A stretch of DNA of 64,000 nt, from contig NW_024465885.1 in assembly GCF_017591425.1 (NCBI RefSeq), forward strand, positions 32,186,501-32,250,500, given 5' to 3'. Positions within the stretch are counted from its first letter, which is position 1. The number at the start of each line of letters is the position of its first letter. Positions 33,946-46,336 of the stretch are shown in pieces. Below the pieces are notes generated by a model. The model was given only the letters and a program-made list of their open reading frames with translations, did no database searches and had not been told where the DNA came from. Made by a program: the position numbers and the translations under genes. The DNA comes from Ochotona curzoniae. Its lineage: Eukaryota; Chordata; Mammalia; Lagomorpha; Ochotonidae.

Positions 33946-36790
33946 GTAATTCCTGATTTTGAATTATATGCTGTTATTTCTGTCCTTATTATGTTGTTAC
34001 TTGATCGCTGTTACTGTAAAACATGTTATCTTATTTGTTATTTAATAGTATTTTAAATGTAATACATCATAATAAACATCTATAGCAAAATATTTTATAA
34101 GTGCCATCATGTTTATGAAAAATCAGAAATACCTTTGAAAGAAAAGCTTGCTTATCTTTCATAACAACTCTTCACTTATTCTAAAGGGTTAACTTTTTAA
34201 GAAGCTGTAACTCACTAAAAGCCCAACAAATCTTATATTGCTTTTTCAAGCTGAATTTTTTTTTCAAATTAAGTAAATTGGTACTGTTATTCATTAAATG
34301 TCACCCTAGCAACTTTATTAATACAGGACACAAATTCCCAATTCAAAATAAATAGAAAATGCATCTCAGTGGTTGTGAGGCATCTGAGTGTGACATTTGT
34401 AAGATTCTTTTGATTAGCTCAAGAAAAATAAAATCAAGCATTTATATGAATATTTTCTTTTGTCTGAAGATCTCATATTTAGTCACTTGTTTCCTTATTA
34501 TCTATTGTAATGTGAGAGCAAATATAAAATCAGTTAGGCAAGCTGATTTGTTAATAACAAATAAAAACCATATTTCTGTATTATTTTCACTAAAACAGCT
34601 CAATGCTACATTTGTATACACATTAATAAATATGTATCTGATCTTCAACTGTTTATTTTCTTTGGAAGATATGACTTATGAAACTGTTTGAAACTACATT
34701 AGAAAACATACTATGTTATGAAGGTATATTGATAATGAATGAAAACTCTTTCTGTCCCATAATTGTCAGTGTAATTGTCAAAAGTCATCCATAGTTTGTG
34801 TAAACATATATCCTGCAAGATATATTTTATGGAGCTTTATCATTAAGTTAATTATTTTTCTTCTACAAGCCCTTCAAACAACATAATTATTTTCCTCACA
34901 AGGAAAAAATAGAATTGTTGAGTAAGTGTAGTTTAGGGGATCTTCTGCAAATAGAAGAAAGTGGAGTACAAACTTAGCAACTGCAGTGAAATGGTATGCA
35001 CTTTCAGTTTCATGCCAGTCCCTCCCCATCCACAGAGTGTTTAATATTCTAGAAGAATGGGTCTTTTGCTTTGATTTTGTATCAAAAAACATTCACTAAG
35101 ATTATGGCTTTATTTCCCCTCTCTGTTACCCTGTTACATTAAATCTAGTGATTTCTTTTAATCCTGTTAAGTGACGTTCCTAATTAATGGACTATGTGGA
35201 CTCTTCCATTTTATAGTGCTCTGAATAGTTTTTGAATTGAATTAAAATTTGACATGCATTTATTCTATATATATGAGGATCATATTTTTTTTTATATTTT
35301 GAAAGTTATGTATCAACTTCACCAATTTAAAGCAATAGTGGATGCCCGCATTTCAAATTACATGGTTATTTTATGCTTTTAGAATTGAAATCCTTGGATA
35401 AAGGAAGCAGAAATCTCATTGCACTTATTTGATTTTCTTTACTCACATTGTTTTAAGGTGAGTTGAATAAGCATTTTGGTAACTGTTATGCACTGTACTG
35501 CATTTCCTAATGTCAGTGGCAGTCTATTTCTCATCATTGCACATAAGTGACTATAAAATACCTGTTTCACTTTGCTCTTACAATTTAGAAGAGACCCCAG
35601 AACACGATATCTGATTGAAGGAATGTGATTGCTTCTGGGAAGTAAGTGGACATCGGGCCATGCATGCAAAGTGCTGTTGGCTACATCTCTTCAGAGCAAT
35701 ATTTCTTGTTTTGTCAGGTAAGTTCAACAAGGCAGTAAAATTATGGTCTACCTAGAGGTTCAACTTGTAAAAGATATTTATTTGTAAAGCCATTTGACTA
35801 CGCTTAGTGCACTGAGGTGCAATCATTTGACCTCATGGCAAGTAAAGGAGCAAGACAGTGGAATGTTGTATTCCTAGGGAATAGCTCTTTAAGACTCAGG
35901 AGCCTCTTCAGTTACTCAACGAAATTTCAATATTACCTATGTATTTACTGAATCTAGAAAAGTGTGCATGATTAAGGAATAAAAGAAATGTTCACAATTG
36001 TGTTGGTATCTCAATGTATTAAGATTTAATTGTAAAAGTAGAGTTGATCTGTGAGTTTACGAATTATATATATGCTGAATTTTTCATATTACGTTCAACT
36101 GTGGTAAGATAATCAACACTTAAAAACATATCAATTTTTATTACAAACATTTGTCATCATTAAAAAATATATTAATTCAAAACTAATTACTATGTGAGAT
36201 CTTGATTATTTTGCATTAGAGTGTATATAATTGATTCTATAATGCACATTTTTTTGACCATTGAGTGTATCTAAATTGGTCCATTGGCTGTAATTGATGA
36301 GGTGTCACAATACAATCAATATTTCTTTGTGTACTGTCCCTCCCTGGTGTGTGGAAGACAATGATACTTCTGATGATATCCTGGGTATGATATACGATTC
36401 TACCGCCAAGATCTTTCAGACTTTACATCACTAGGAACTGAGCTCTGGCCATTTATTAATGGTCTTAATCTTTATTTTGTTAGTTGTTTATTGAGAGAAA
36501 CTATATTTGTCTTTTGAAGAAGAACTTCCATGAAGTACTGGCTCTAAAACCAAACAAAATAAAATTAGTATTTTGATGAGATATCAGCCCTCTCATCTGA
36601 ATTAACCACTGTTTATAGACAAGACGTGGTGTCACCCTTCATCCAACAATGTGTGAATAGATTAATTAAAGTGTCATAGATGCAAGAGCTCTTCCAAAAA
36701 TTAAGAAAAATAAACTTATAATGAAAGTATGAATTGTTTAAAAGGCATTTTGCATGAAAATTTGCCCATCATTAATTCCATCACTTTTAT
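33946..36790. other. Unassigned AT-rich sequence
   Basis: No repeat or gene recognised over 2.8 kb. Frames of 60-110 codons (for example 34359-34691) show no motif. A GTAAGT donor-like site at 35717 has no partner that would support an exon. Confidence 0.45.
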
Positions 36791-36794
36791 TAAA

Positions 36795-37105
36795 GCAATC
36801 TACTTATTTTTATTTTGAGAATCAGATTTACAGAGAGAGAAGGAGAGATACAGGGGTAGATCTTCCATCTGCTGGTTTAACCCTCAAGTGGCCACAATGG
36901 CCAGGGATGAGACTATCCAAAGCCTGAGATCAGGATGTTCCTCTGGGTCTCCCATGTGGAAAAAGGGACCCATGGGATTAAGCCATCCTTCTCAGGCTAT
37001 ACACAGGAGCTAAACTAAAGTGAAACAGCCCAGATGTGAGCTACATGGAATCCCTGCACTGCAGGCAGAGAAATCACCTGACAGTCCACCATCCTGGCCC
37101 CTACC
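36795..37105 (-). repeat. CSINE, full length but diverged
   Basis: The minus-strand copy has tail side CTTATTTTTATTTTGAGAAT, GATTTACAGAGAGAGAAGGA, TAGATCTTCCATCTGCTGG, GGGTCTCCCATGTGG and a head resembling GGGGCCAGGATGGTGGACTG at 37083-37102. Confidence 0.8.
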
Positions 37106-37219
37106 TCAGCTTGTTACAAACACTACCAAACATCCTGATACTAATTGGAATATGTGCAAATGAAAAAAAACTCATTGTCCAATACGTATTGAAACCCATT
37201 ATGTGGATTGAAGTAGTAA

Positions 37220-37510
37220 TGTATAAAGGGACAAATGCTTCATAATTTCTTTAATATGTGTAATGTAGATAAAATTGATTTCACATAAGTAGAGAATAGA
37301 TTAGCAGTTTTCCGTGGTTGAGATGATGAGTGGGAAGGAGAAATGGGGAACTGTTGGAAATACTTGTGTGTAATCAAAGACAAAATGAATGAACACAAAG
37401 GATCTATTGTGAAATATGGAGCCTATAGTTAGTAGTGCTATATTTTATTCTTGAAAATGAAAAGCAGTTGAATTTTGTGTTTTAAATATAGCTCCCCTCC
37501 TTAGTCCCGA
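37220..37510 (+). mobile_element. Ancient L1M 3' UTR
   Basis: CACATAAGTAGAGAATAGAT, a GTGGGAAGGAGAAATGGGGA stretch, AAAGGATCTATTGTG, GCCTATAGTTAGTAGTGCTA and TTTATTCTTGAAAATGAAAA follow the order of the old eutherian L1M 3' end. This differs from the lagomorph-type L1 3' UTRs elsewhere in the window. It predates lagomorph divergence. Confidence 0.7.
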
Positions 37511-37821
37511 AGAGAACAGTTTTATATAAGATACCAGGAACCGAGAAGGTATGACTGAATAATCAGTGATTATTAATAAGGAGAAGTCATTTCAATAATC
37601 AATACCTGTCTGGTCATAATTAATGAAATGATTGGACTTCAGTAATCTACAACTCTCGTGGGATCTCCCCTTTGCAGAACAGTGGCTAATTTGAATACCT
37701 ACATTTTCACTTTCATGGCAACTAATTCAAGAAAGAGGAACACTTTAAATGGATAAACTCAGTGAATAGTTTTTCTAAGGATTATTTCTCTTGCAAATTA
37801 TAAAAATTAAAAAAGAACATG

Positions 37822-38135
37822 CCAGAGGGATGGTGGCATAGCTTACTAATCCTCCACCTGCTACCACTGACGTCCCATATGGATCCCAGTTTTTGTCCTG
37901 GTTGCTTCATTTCAGATCCAGCTCCCTTCTGTTAGCCTGGAAAAGCAGTGATGCATTTTGCAAGTCCTTGGGCCCGTGCACCCTGCACCAAGCCTCTGGT
38001 TCACAGCTCCAGATCAGCTCAGCTCCACTGCTTCTGCAGTTTAGGGATTGAACATGCAGATGAAAGACCTGGCTCTGTCTCTTCTGTGTAAAATTTGCCT
38101 TTCAAATACAAATAAATAAATCTTTTAAAAGAGAG
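37822..38135 (+). repeat. Old CSINE, full length
   Basis: Head CAGAGGGATGGTGGCATAGC, then CTCCACCTGCTACCACTGAC, CGTCCCATATGG, CTGTTAGCCTGGAAAAGCAG, CTTGGGCCCGTGCACCCTGC, CTCAGCTCCACTGCTTCTGC and a CTTTCAAATACAAATAAAT tail. The CTTTCAAATA-type tail is the rabbit-like form, unlike the CTTTGCAATAAA form in the younger copies. Confidence 0.85.
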
Positions 38136-38804
38136 AGAGTAAAAATAAGCTAAATTTGAATTTTCATTTTGTCACTGTAAGTAGGTCAATAGCTTCTCTC
38201 TGTATTCTCTTTTTTAAACAAGTTAAACAATAGCATGAATTATCCAATTCATAAAATCCACAATCTAATAAACACTGCCCCAGAGCAATCTTTATGTTGC
38301 TACAAAATAAACTCCTAGGCAATCTTGTTGCACATTACATTATCATAGATTCAAACATAGGATGAATAGTAAATACTTTGAAGTGTTATTGATAGAATCA
38401 GTAATATTTTAGTACACTTATTTGGAAATTTTACATCCTTGGTATTACATAGCATTTTACTAAAACATAATATCCTAAAAATAAGCCTTTTGAATTTTTT
38501 ATATACTTATCAACATTTCATCTTTATTGTTTGTCTCTTTTTTTTCCAAGGAAGAAGATTTCTACATAAATTACATAAATTGTAATCACAATGTTATGAA
38601 TGTTATAATTAGAATATAATTTTTTGATTTTTAAAAATGTTATCACTTTCCCCCATAGATACTGGGAAATCAAAACTGATAATAAAAGCATGAGAACTGG
38701 GAAGAAAAATACTGCTGATTGAGTTTAAAAAATTCTTTTTAATTTTTTTGAAAATTCTTAATATTTAATACTGTTAAAATGGAATGTGGTGAATACAATA
38801 TTGG
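38136..38804. other. Unassigned AT-rich sequence
   Basis: No feature recognised. Confidence 0.5.
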
Positions 38805-39181
38805 ATGCATCATTTATTTGCTTTTTTTTTTAAAAAAAGATTTATTTATTTTTATTGGAAAGGCAGAGATACAGAGAGAAGGAGAGACAGAGAGGAAGAT
38901 CTTTCGCCCGATGATTCACTCCCCAAGTGAGCGCAATGACCAGTACTGCGCCTATCCGACACCAGGAGCCAGGAAATTCTTTCCAGGTCTCCCACACGGG
39001 TGCAGGGTCCAAGTGCTCTGGGCCGGCTTTAACCTCTTTCCCAGGCCACAAGCAGGGAGCTGGAAGTGAAGTAGAACTGCCTGGATTAAAACCAGTGCCC
39101 ATGTGGGATCCTGGGCATGTTCAAGGCGAGGACTTTAGCCGCTAGGCCATTGTGCCGGGCCCGGAATGCATCATATATTTG
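38805..39181 (-). repeat. CSINE, full length, with 16-base target duplication
   Basis: ATGCATCATTTATTTG (38805-38820) and ATGCATCATATATTTG (39166-39181) differ at one base and bracket a complete minus-strand CSINE. The tail side is at 38821-38850, followed by AAGGCAGAGATACAGAGAGA, TTCACTCCCCAAGTGAGCGC, TTTCCCAGGCCACAAGCAGG, a diverged B box and the head CCGGGCCCGGCACAATGGCC. It is of the young class. Frames on both strands are artefacts. Confidence 0.97.
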
Positions 39182-39354
39182 AAATGAATTATTTTCCTGA
39201 AACATTTCCTAATCTACTGCCTAAAATTTTTAAATATAAAAACACACAAATGATGTTCTCCATATAATAGATAATGATGTTGCTGACATTTTTCTTCAGA
39301 TTTGAAATATAGTTATTTTCCTGGAATGGGTGATAATTTTCTATTAGGCCATGT

Positions 39355-39425
39355 TCACTTACTAAGACTCAGTTTTCACAGCTCAAAAATGATAGATAGT
39401 AATCTTGTGAGTTAGTAGAGTCAGA
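39355..39425 (+). repeat. Possible MIR fragment
   Basis: ACTAAGACTCAGTTTTCACA followed by a TAATCTTGTGAGTTAGTAG stretch resembles the MIR 3' core. It is very short. Confidence 0.3.
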
Positions 39426-39429
39426 GAAA

Positions 39430-41936
39430 GGGGATAGTATACAATGAGCTTAAGAGTAGTAAAGTGTAAGAAAATACAAGTTTCTAACATAAAAGGTGAA
39501 TAAAGCAATGTAATTTGTAATAATATGTATCTTAAACTGTATAAATTTCTATCGTATACATATATCCACATACACAGAGAAAACTTCCAACATAAAATAT
39601 ATGTGTATGCATATTCTTGCAATGATTTGAAGAGTAAGAGTTTATTCTTAATGGCTTCAGAAAGAGTTAGAAATATTTGAAGAGGGAAACGATAGTTCAA
39701 AATTAAAAAGATTGATGATATGTAAAATAAATGTGGCTCCAAATTGGAAGAACTTTTAACTCTTTAAACATATAAAACCAGGATTATTAATGGAATTTTT
39801 CATTTAATATGTGCTCTTATTTTTGTTAACTAAATGTATGTGTTCAAAGTACATGCTGACACTTTCCTATTTCTGTTTTTATTTCATTCAGCCACTATCT
39901 ATAAAGTATGGACTGATCACAACTGAACATTAGTCCCTGTTACATATGGATATGTAAAGGCATTTTTTATTTTTATAAAATTGATTTATAACTTTCAGTG
40001 TAATCATTCTTACTCTTTCTACTCTATATTATTTTCTTTTCAATACATTTACTATTTCATTCCTATTTCCTTTACTTGTAGACAAAGGAAAAATATCTTT
40101 AAGTATTTTATACTTAACAGGCTATTTGCCTAAAATTTGGGGAGAATCTTTGTCCTTTGATTTGTCAATGAAGTCTTTTATTAAACGTATTCCATTTATT
40201 TATTCATTAGATTTTATGATGCAGAAAAGATTTCAATGTATAACCTTAAAATATACTTTGATATCATCCACTATTCTGGAGTGAAATCATATCAAAATAA
40301 TATATTCACAGAGAAGTGGAAAATAGAGAAAAGAAATTCTATAGTTTTGTCTATGTGGTGCCATTTGTAGCTGCTATTTTTAGAGTAATCTTTGAGGGAT
40401 TTGTTTTTTTATGGAAGCACACATCAAAAAGAAGCACTCTTCAACAATATGTCTCTAAGCAGAATCAAAAGCAAAGATCCCAATATTTTTGTTGGCCACC
40501 CAGGAAGAGCTGCTAACCATTTTGGACATGTTTTTATGAAAGCTTGAATGATGATGACAAATCTCTTCACCCATTATAGAATTCTAACAGCTTTCAAAAT
40601 GGAGTTATGAGAATGCAGTTCCACAAGTTGGCACACGATGCATTTCTGTCCTTTAGCCATCTGTTTCCTTGGGTGAGTTTAAAATTGGTCAGACGGTGCC
40701 ATGGGAACTTGTAAATCTGAATACTCTGGAGTGGTCTCTTCTTAAATCTCTCTTCAACAGATCCAAAGACATTTATTTAACATACCATAAAGTACATTTT
40801 ACTATCACTGATAATTTTATTATCAGATAAATATGTTAGGCTATTTATAAACCTAATTTATATACTGATAGCAAATTTAATTATATGTATGTATATATAT
40901 CTTTAAATTTTTTAGATAGCATATTTTAAAGCATTTATTTATTTGTTCAGAAGACAAAGTGGCACAGAAAGGAAGCTATGGAATGCAAACTCCATGAATC
41001 TCTAATCAGGCCTTGTTCTTGCACTCTGGTCATCAGACTTCATCCATGAACTTGACTTATAGTTTATTTGAACAAGATAACAAAAATTCATATTATCCAG
41101 AAAATCCCAAAGGTTTTACAAGCTCTGTATAATGAACCAGACAGAGAAGACAAGCATGTAAGGACGAAAGATTCTGTTAACACTTGTTGCTCAGAAAAGT
41201 TGTCAGGGTTTCAAGAGAATTGTTTCGGGGAATGGAGGCAGAGACATATGCATTTATTTCCTCAATCAAAGGTGGCATATTTGAGTAATCATGTGAATCC
41301 GCATATAACTTTAAACATCTTTCCACATAAAAGATAAAATCTATATTTTGAGTAAATTTAGTGTTGCAATGTTACACTCTCTCATGCCTCCCACACACAG
41401 TGATTTATAAGTGGTGTTGTATTATTAAAAGTTGATAAGGCAAAGATGATGTTCGATTTATTTTCCTTTGTTGGTAAATTTTTTATCCATGTTAAAATAA
41501 TGAAATGATTTCTTTAGGCTTTGAATCATGTAATTTTTCATGCTATGCCAATTAAGAAGCCTTTCTCATCAACTACACATAGGATCTTGTGAGAAACCTC
41601 TGTGTTAAGATTCACACTGAGAAATTCTCTGGCTCAATTTATTTGTTACTTCTAAATCTACATCTGAAACTCCAATTGTTTTAATACTAATTTTCCTGGA
41701 TTTGTTTCACATTATTTTGGTCTTAAGTTCCTCTCAAGTAAAGCAGATTCTGAATTCATCTTCCCATATTTTCTAAATAAACAGGAGTCCATCTCTCTCA
41801 TAGCACTAATTCTCTCTTGCCATACTTTTCCATTTTTTTCTTTATTTTGACTTTTAACCTCTGTCAAGTGATGAATAAAATTAAATTGAATTTTATTCTA
41901 CGAAGATTTCAAAATTTAATGATTGAATGTTGTTCC
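39430..41936. other. Unassigned sequence, one possible CSINE fragment
   Basis: Mostly unassigned AT-rich DNA. About 40925-41050 has a TTTATTTATTTGTTCAGAAG start and CTCCATGAATCTCTAATCAG order that may be a decayed minus-strand CSINE tail half. Frames at 40316-40516 and 41068-41337 show no known motif and no neighbouring exon signals. Confidence 0.4.
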
Positions 41937-41950
41937 AGACTAGAATCCTT
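41937..41950 (+). repeat. Target-site duplication, left copy
   Basis: AGACTAGAATCCTT, identical to 42588-42601. It brackets the 42 kb L1. Confidence 0.95.
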
Positions 41951-42587
41951 TTTTTTTTTTTTGAGGTTAGGGAGCTTTTTTTTAAGATTTATTTATTTTT
42001 TTATTTTATATTAATTACATAGCATTATGTGACACAGTTTTATAGGCTCTGGGATTCCCTCCACCCCTCCCCATACCATCCTCCCATGGTGGATTCCTCC
42101 AATTTGGTGCAATATTACAATTCAAATTCAGTCAAGATTCTTTCATTGCAAGAGTATACCAAGCATAGAGTCCAGCATCTTATTGTCCAGATAAGTTCAG
42201 CAGTTTCTTGGGGAGACCATCTCTGGTCTGAAGGCAGACCTTGCAAAATATCACCCGATCAATTCTGCACTTCATCTGTTGATTTATGCCTTGTTAGAAT
42301 TATAAGCCAGTTTAGACTATCCTAAAATCTGCCAGGTTCAGTAAAATTATGCTTCAACACTATAAAGTGCTAAATGCTAAAATAAAAATAGACACGAGGC
42401 AGCTGAATCATACCCTATAGCCATTTTAAGGTGGATAGAAGCTGGTTGTATATACACTAAAATTGAAATGTCAATGAAATAGTCACAGGATGTGGTTAGG
42501 AGCTGGCATTTTTTAACATATTAGTTACTCAATGCCATGTCAAATAATTCCATAATGTTGTATTTGTTGTTGATGTTATGTTGTGGC
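41951..42587. mobile_element. Short LINE-1 with inverted 5' part (twin priming), perfect duplication
   Basis: From the left: T-rich tail (41951-42010), the terminal L1 3' UTR on the minus strand to about 42260 (ACTGTGTCACATAATGCTAT on the element strand, GGACAATAAGATGCTGGACT), then L1 3' UTR on the plus strand to 42587 (ACACTAAAATTGAAATGTC, ATAGTCACAGGATGTGG). The plus part ends only about 15-20 bases short of where the minus part starts in the L1 order, so almost nothing was lost at the junction. Exact 14-base duplications flank it. The tail contains a non-T stretch (GAGGTTAGGGAGC, about 41967-41979). No coding sequence is present. Confidence 0.93.
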
Positions 42588-42601
42588 AGACTAGAATCCT
42601 T
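42588..42601 (+). repeat. Target-site duplication, right copy
   Basis: AGACTAGAATCCTT, identical to 41937-41950. Confidence 0.95.
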
Positions 42602-43029
42602 AAGGGACTCAGAGGCAAATGGAATTCCTTCTCTGGGAGCTTTTAGATTAAGGACCAAATGGCATTACTCTGTGGAGGCAGAAAAATGGAAGCGGCCTTT
42701 CTACTGCTTGGTATTACTAACTTCTAGTCTTTCAACCCAGATACACTAAGCAAAAAAGATAAAAACCACATCCTTGTGGAAAAGGCAACTTTCAGTTTTC
42801 ACTTCCAACACTCTCCCACTCAACACCAAGACAAAGTGAAATAAAAACTGAAAGAATGTGGATTAGAATTTTGAATTTGGAAAATGTGAAAGTGGGATGG
42901 CATTTTTATATATACTGAAGAAAGAAAAATGATTTAGGACAATGTGGAAATTAATTGCAGAAATTGTTAGTATTACTAAAGAAAATGTAAAGAATGCGCT
43001 TAGTATCCTACAGGATATTTTTTAAAAGG
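42602..43029. other. Unassigned sequence
   Basis: No feature recognised. Confidence 0.5.
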
Positions 43030-43332
43030 CCATTTCCGTCCCAGCATCTTAGCCTACTGGCAAATGTCCTGTCCTTGCGTGTACCAGGATCCCATATGCC
43101 TGACAGTTTGTATACCAGGTGCTCTACTTCCCATCCAGCTCCCTGCCTGGGGCCTGGTAAAGAAGTCTTGGGACCCTTATCCGTGTGGGAGACCTGGAAG
43201 AAGCTCCTGGCTCCAGCTGTTGTGTTTGTACGGGTAGTGAATCACTGTATGAAAGATCTTTCTATTTCTCCTTCTCTCTGTGTATCTGACTTTTCAGTAA
43301 AAACAAATAATATGTGCTTTTTAAAAAAGGTT
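43030..43332 (+). repeat. CSINE, diverged
   Basis: Head region CCGTCCCAGCATCTTAGCCT, then CAGGATCCCATATG, CCCATCCAGCTCCCTGCCTG, TCTTGGGACCC, GTGGGAGACCTGGAAGAAG and GTATCTGACTTTTCAGTAAA. Several small deletions shorten it. Confidence 0.88.
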
Positions 43333-45759
43333 ATTGCAACTTTTTAACATGGGATTAAAAATGGAACACCTAAAATAAGGTCATGTTTCTGACTTGAAAA
43401 TGAGGTAATACGTTTGGTACCATTTACTGAGAGAGGGAACAATGTTATTTGGGTAATTATAGTACCAATATATGTCTTGGTCAGCAAAATGTTCTATTAA
43501 GTCTGGGATTGCCAATTACTGATTACTTTGATAGCAAAAGTCAAATTTGATAAAAAAATAAAACAAATTCATGATGATAAAAGTTGTCAAATATATGCCT
43601 ATTGTTAAAATAATCACATTTACATTGCATTCATTTTATTGCCTATTTTTTTTTTTGTCATTGTGCCATTCAAAAAATCTTTGCAATAGTATAAAACCAA
43701 AGATATAACAGTCTTTTACAGGAAGAAGGGAAGACATAGAGCTAAATGCTGTAAGTCAAAATTGAGTGTCACTGAAATTAATAGGATTCACAAGATAAAT
43801 AACTGGAAATTGATGTGTCACAGAAGTGGTACCAAGTCTAACTCTTACAGGATGAGAGGGAGTTAACTGGAGAAATATCTTGGGCAATTCAGGAAAAAAA
43901 AAAGGACTGCAAAAAAAATTATGGTGCCAAGAAATAGCGTCCAACTGGTGAAACAATACAAGTCATTTTGTGCAGTTAAATCTAAAATGTGAGGCTAAGA
44001 TTGAAAATGGAAAAGTCTGTATAGGTCAGTAAGTTTCAAGTCATGACAGGAATTGTTAAAAGCTTGAGAATTCTATGAAACTTACACATTCTGGTTTTTT
44101 CCTTGATACTAGAGTGTTCACGTGTGTCTGTGTGTGCGAGTGCACTTGCATTGATTTTAGATCACCCACTTCATTATTATTAAATAGTTGAGTTTAAAAA
44201 AAATAGAAATGACAGAATGATTCGCAGATACTTGCATATACTTGAAAGTGAGCCTGTAATTTTAGAGCTGTGTTATATTGCACTAGGAATTAAAGCAAGT
44301 TACAGCCAAAGTCCAGCTTATTTAATTTTATGTATTGGTCAGATTAGGCTTGTGAATAAAATTTGATTGTAGATGCTTAGACATCCAAAGGATAAGACTA
44401 AACACAGATAATTGGAATGGAAACATAAATTCTGAGTAATTAACTGCTCTGTTGGATGCAGAGTTGTGACCGAAGAGAAATTCCCAAGGAAAGTGTGTTG
44501 ATTAAATGGTATTATTAACCTCTTGTTGGAATTTTGGTGGCAAGCAAGCCTAAAAATTGGGACAAAAATAAGACATATATTGAAAATAAATTGATGAAAA
44601 TATTATTATGTAGAAAATGGTTTTGTTAAAAATATAAATGTGTCAAACACTGGAATATTACCACTGCTTATTAATATCGTTCCTTCTCCCAGGCACATGA
44701 GAAGTTTATGTTACATGTGCCCGTTGCCATAGGGAAGGACAGTGAAGGACAGTGAACTAGTTTTGATCAGGGGTACGTGCATAGTAATGACATGCGGTTT
44801 CCACAGGAAAGCCAGAAGTTATCTGATGACTTCTAGTTAGAGAAATAGGAGTCAGAATCCTTATGATACTTCAGTCTACAATTTCACTCAGGTTATATAG
44901 TTCCTATTATATGCAGTCAAATTAGTGCCGCTAATGCTGCAGAAATCATATCCACCAACACAACTATTGATGTTTATGCACGAATCCATGACAGGTTTAG
45001 CAGAACTGTCAAAGAACCACTAGGAAAAGTCACTGCGGTGCGCCTAGGGCTTAAGGTGTGACATAATTGACATAAAGAACTCTGTTAGCTGCTTTATGAA
45101 CTCCAGAAGGATGGGAGATCAACTAGAGAGTATAACTAGAGAAATGTATGGAAAAGACAAGGTACGATATGTCAAGAGTGAGTAAATGGAACAGACTTTG
45201 TGAATATAAATTGTGCAATGTGAGCCTACTGAAAACGGAGAAGAACAGTCAGGAGTGATCCATGAGGTGATTTTCTGCAAAACACAGAAGCAAATCGTAG
45301 GAACAGAAAGTCCACGATGCCCTAACAGGGAGTGTAGGCGGCAGAAAGAAAGGATTTAAGGAACAACAAGGTTTGGTTCAGGTAAAAACATCATCTGCAT
45401 TAAATGAGAAAAAATTGGGTAATTTTTTAGTAACGCAATTTTTGAAAGGTTACCACGTTAATTCCAGAAGCAGGAACAGAGGAGAAAAGATATTGATACA
45501 GAGATTTGACTATGTTGATAAGTAACTAGAGTAAAAATGGGAAAATGGTCTTTTTCACTTACAAATGATGATAAGAAATTTTTTCATACCTTCTTTACCT
45601 AACTTCTTTCAGTGATTAACTCCTATTATACATATACTAAGTAATACATGCCTTCTTGTTAGTAATTCTGATATATGTTTACTCATGATTTTGACAAAAC
45701 TGGATTACATAACAGTATTTTGTGTTATTTTTTAAATCATTTTTAACATGCCCCCAGAC
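43333..45759. other. Unassigned sequence
   Basis: No repeat family recognised over 2.4 kb. About 44690-45330 is less AT-rich and may be an unrecognised old repeat. Short GT-rich stretch at 44115-44155. Confidence 0.45.
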
Positions 45760-45760
45760 A

Positions 45761-45771
45761 CCCCTACTATA

Positions 45772-45816
<45 letters not shown>

Positions 45817-45871
45817 GGGGTATACACACAGTAGGGGTATATATATAGTGTGTGTGTGTGTGTGTGTGTGT
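45761..45871. repeat. Inverted (AC)n / (GT)n pair with C/G-rich clamps
   Basis: CCCCTACTATACACACA (45761-45777) opens an (AC)n run of about 20 units to 45813, followed by two copies of ACAGTAGGGGTAT (from 45811 and 45829), a TATATATA bridge and a (TG)n run of about 12 units at 45848-45871. CCCCTA pairs with TAGGGG, and the AC run pairs with the GT run, so the segment could form a large hairpin. Confidence 0.9.
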
Positions 45872-45986
45872 ATCAAGAGATTAGTACAACATAGCTATAT
45901 TCTTTCCAGATGGTCTGAAATAAACATATAAACATTATACTATTTCATCTAATTTAAGGACTCCTTCCAAATTCATTCGTATCATT

Positions 45987-46336
45987 AGAATTTGCTTTCT
46001 TGGCCCAGCGCAGTGGCCTAACAGCTAAAGTCCTCCCCATGAATGCCCGGGATCCCATATAGGTGCTGGTTCTAATCCCAGAAGCTCCATTTCCCATCCA
46101 GCTCCCTGCTTGTGGCTTGGGAAAGCAGTTGAGGAAGGACCAAAGCCTTGGGATCCTGCACCTGCGTGGGAGACGTGGAGGAAGTTCCTGACTTTCCTGG
46201 CTTTGGTTTGGCGCAGCACCAGCTGGTGGGGTCACTTGGGGTGTGAATCACGGACGGAAGATCTTCCTCTCTGTCTCTCCTCCTTCCTGTATATTTGACT
46301 TTGCAATAAAAATAAATGAAAAAGAATTTGCTTTCT
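45987..46336 (+). repeat. CSINE, full length, with perfect 14-base target duplication
   Basis: AGAATTTGCTTTCT at 45987-46000 and 46323-46336 flanks a complete plus-strand copy: head TGGCCCAGCGCAGTGGCCTA, B box GGTTCTAATCC (46068-46078), CTTGTGGCTTGGGAAAGCAG, CTTGGGATCCTGCACCTGCG, CACTTGGGGTGTGAATCACG, ATATTTGACTTTGCAATAAA and a short AATAAATGAAA tail. The exact duplication and intact box mark it as young. Confidence 0.97.

Noticed and set aside
35700..35725. Splice donor-like TCAGGTAAGT suggesting an exon at 35.5-35.7 kb
   Set aside because: No open frame leads into it and no acceptor with a polypyrimidine tract and frame was found; such sites are common by chance.
44690..45330. Candidate exon or processed pseudogene
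   Set aside because: No frame over 60 codons, no homology recognised, no A tail or target duplication.
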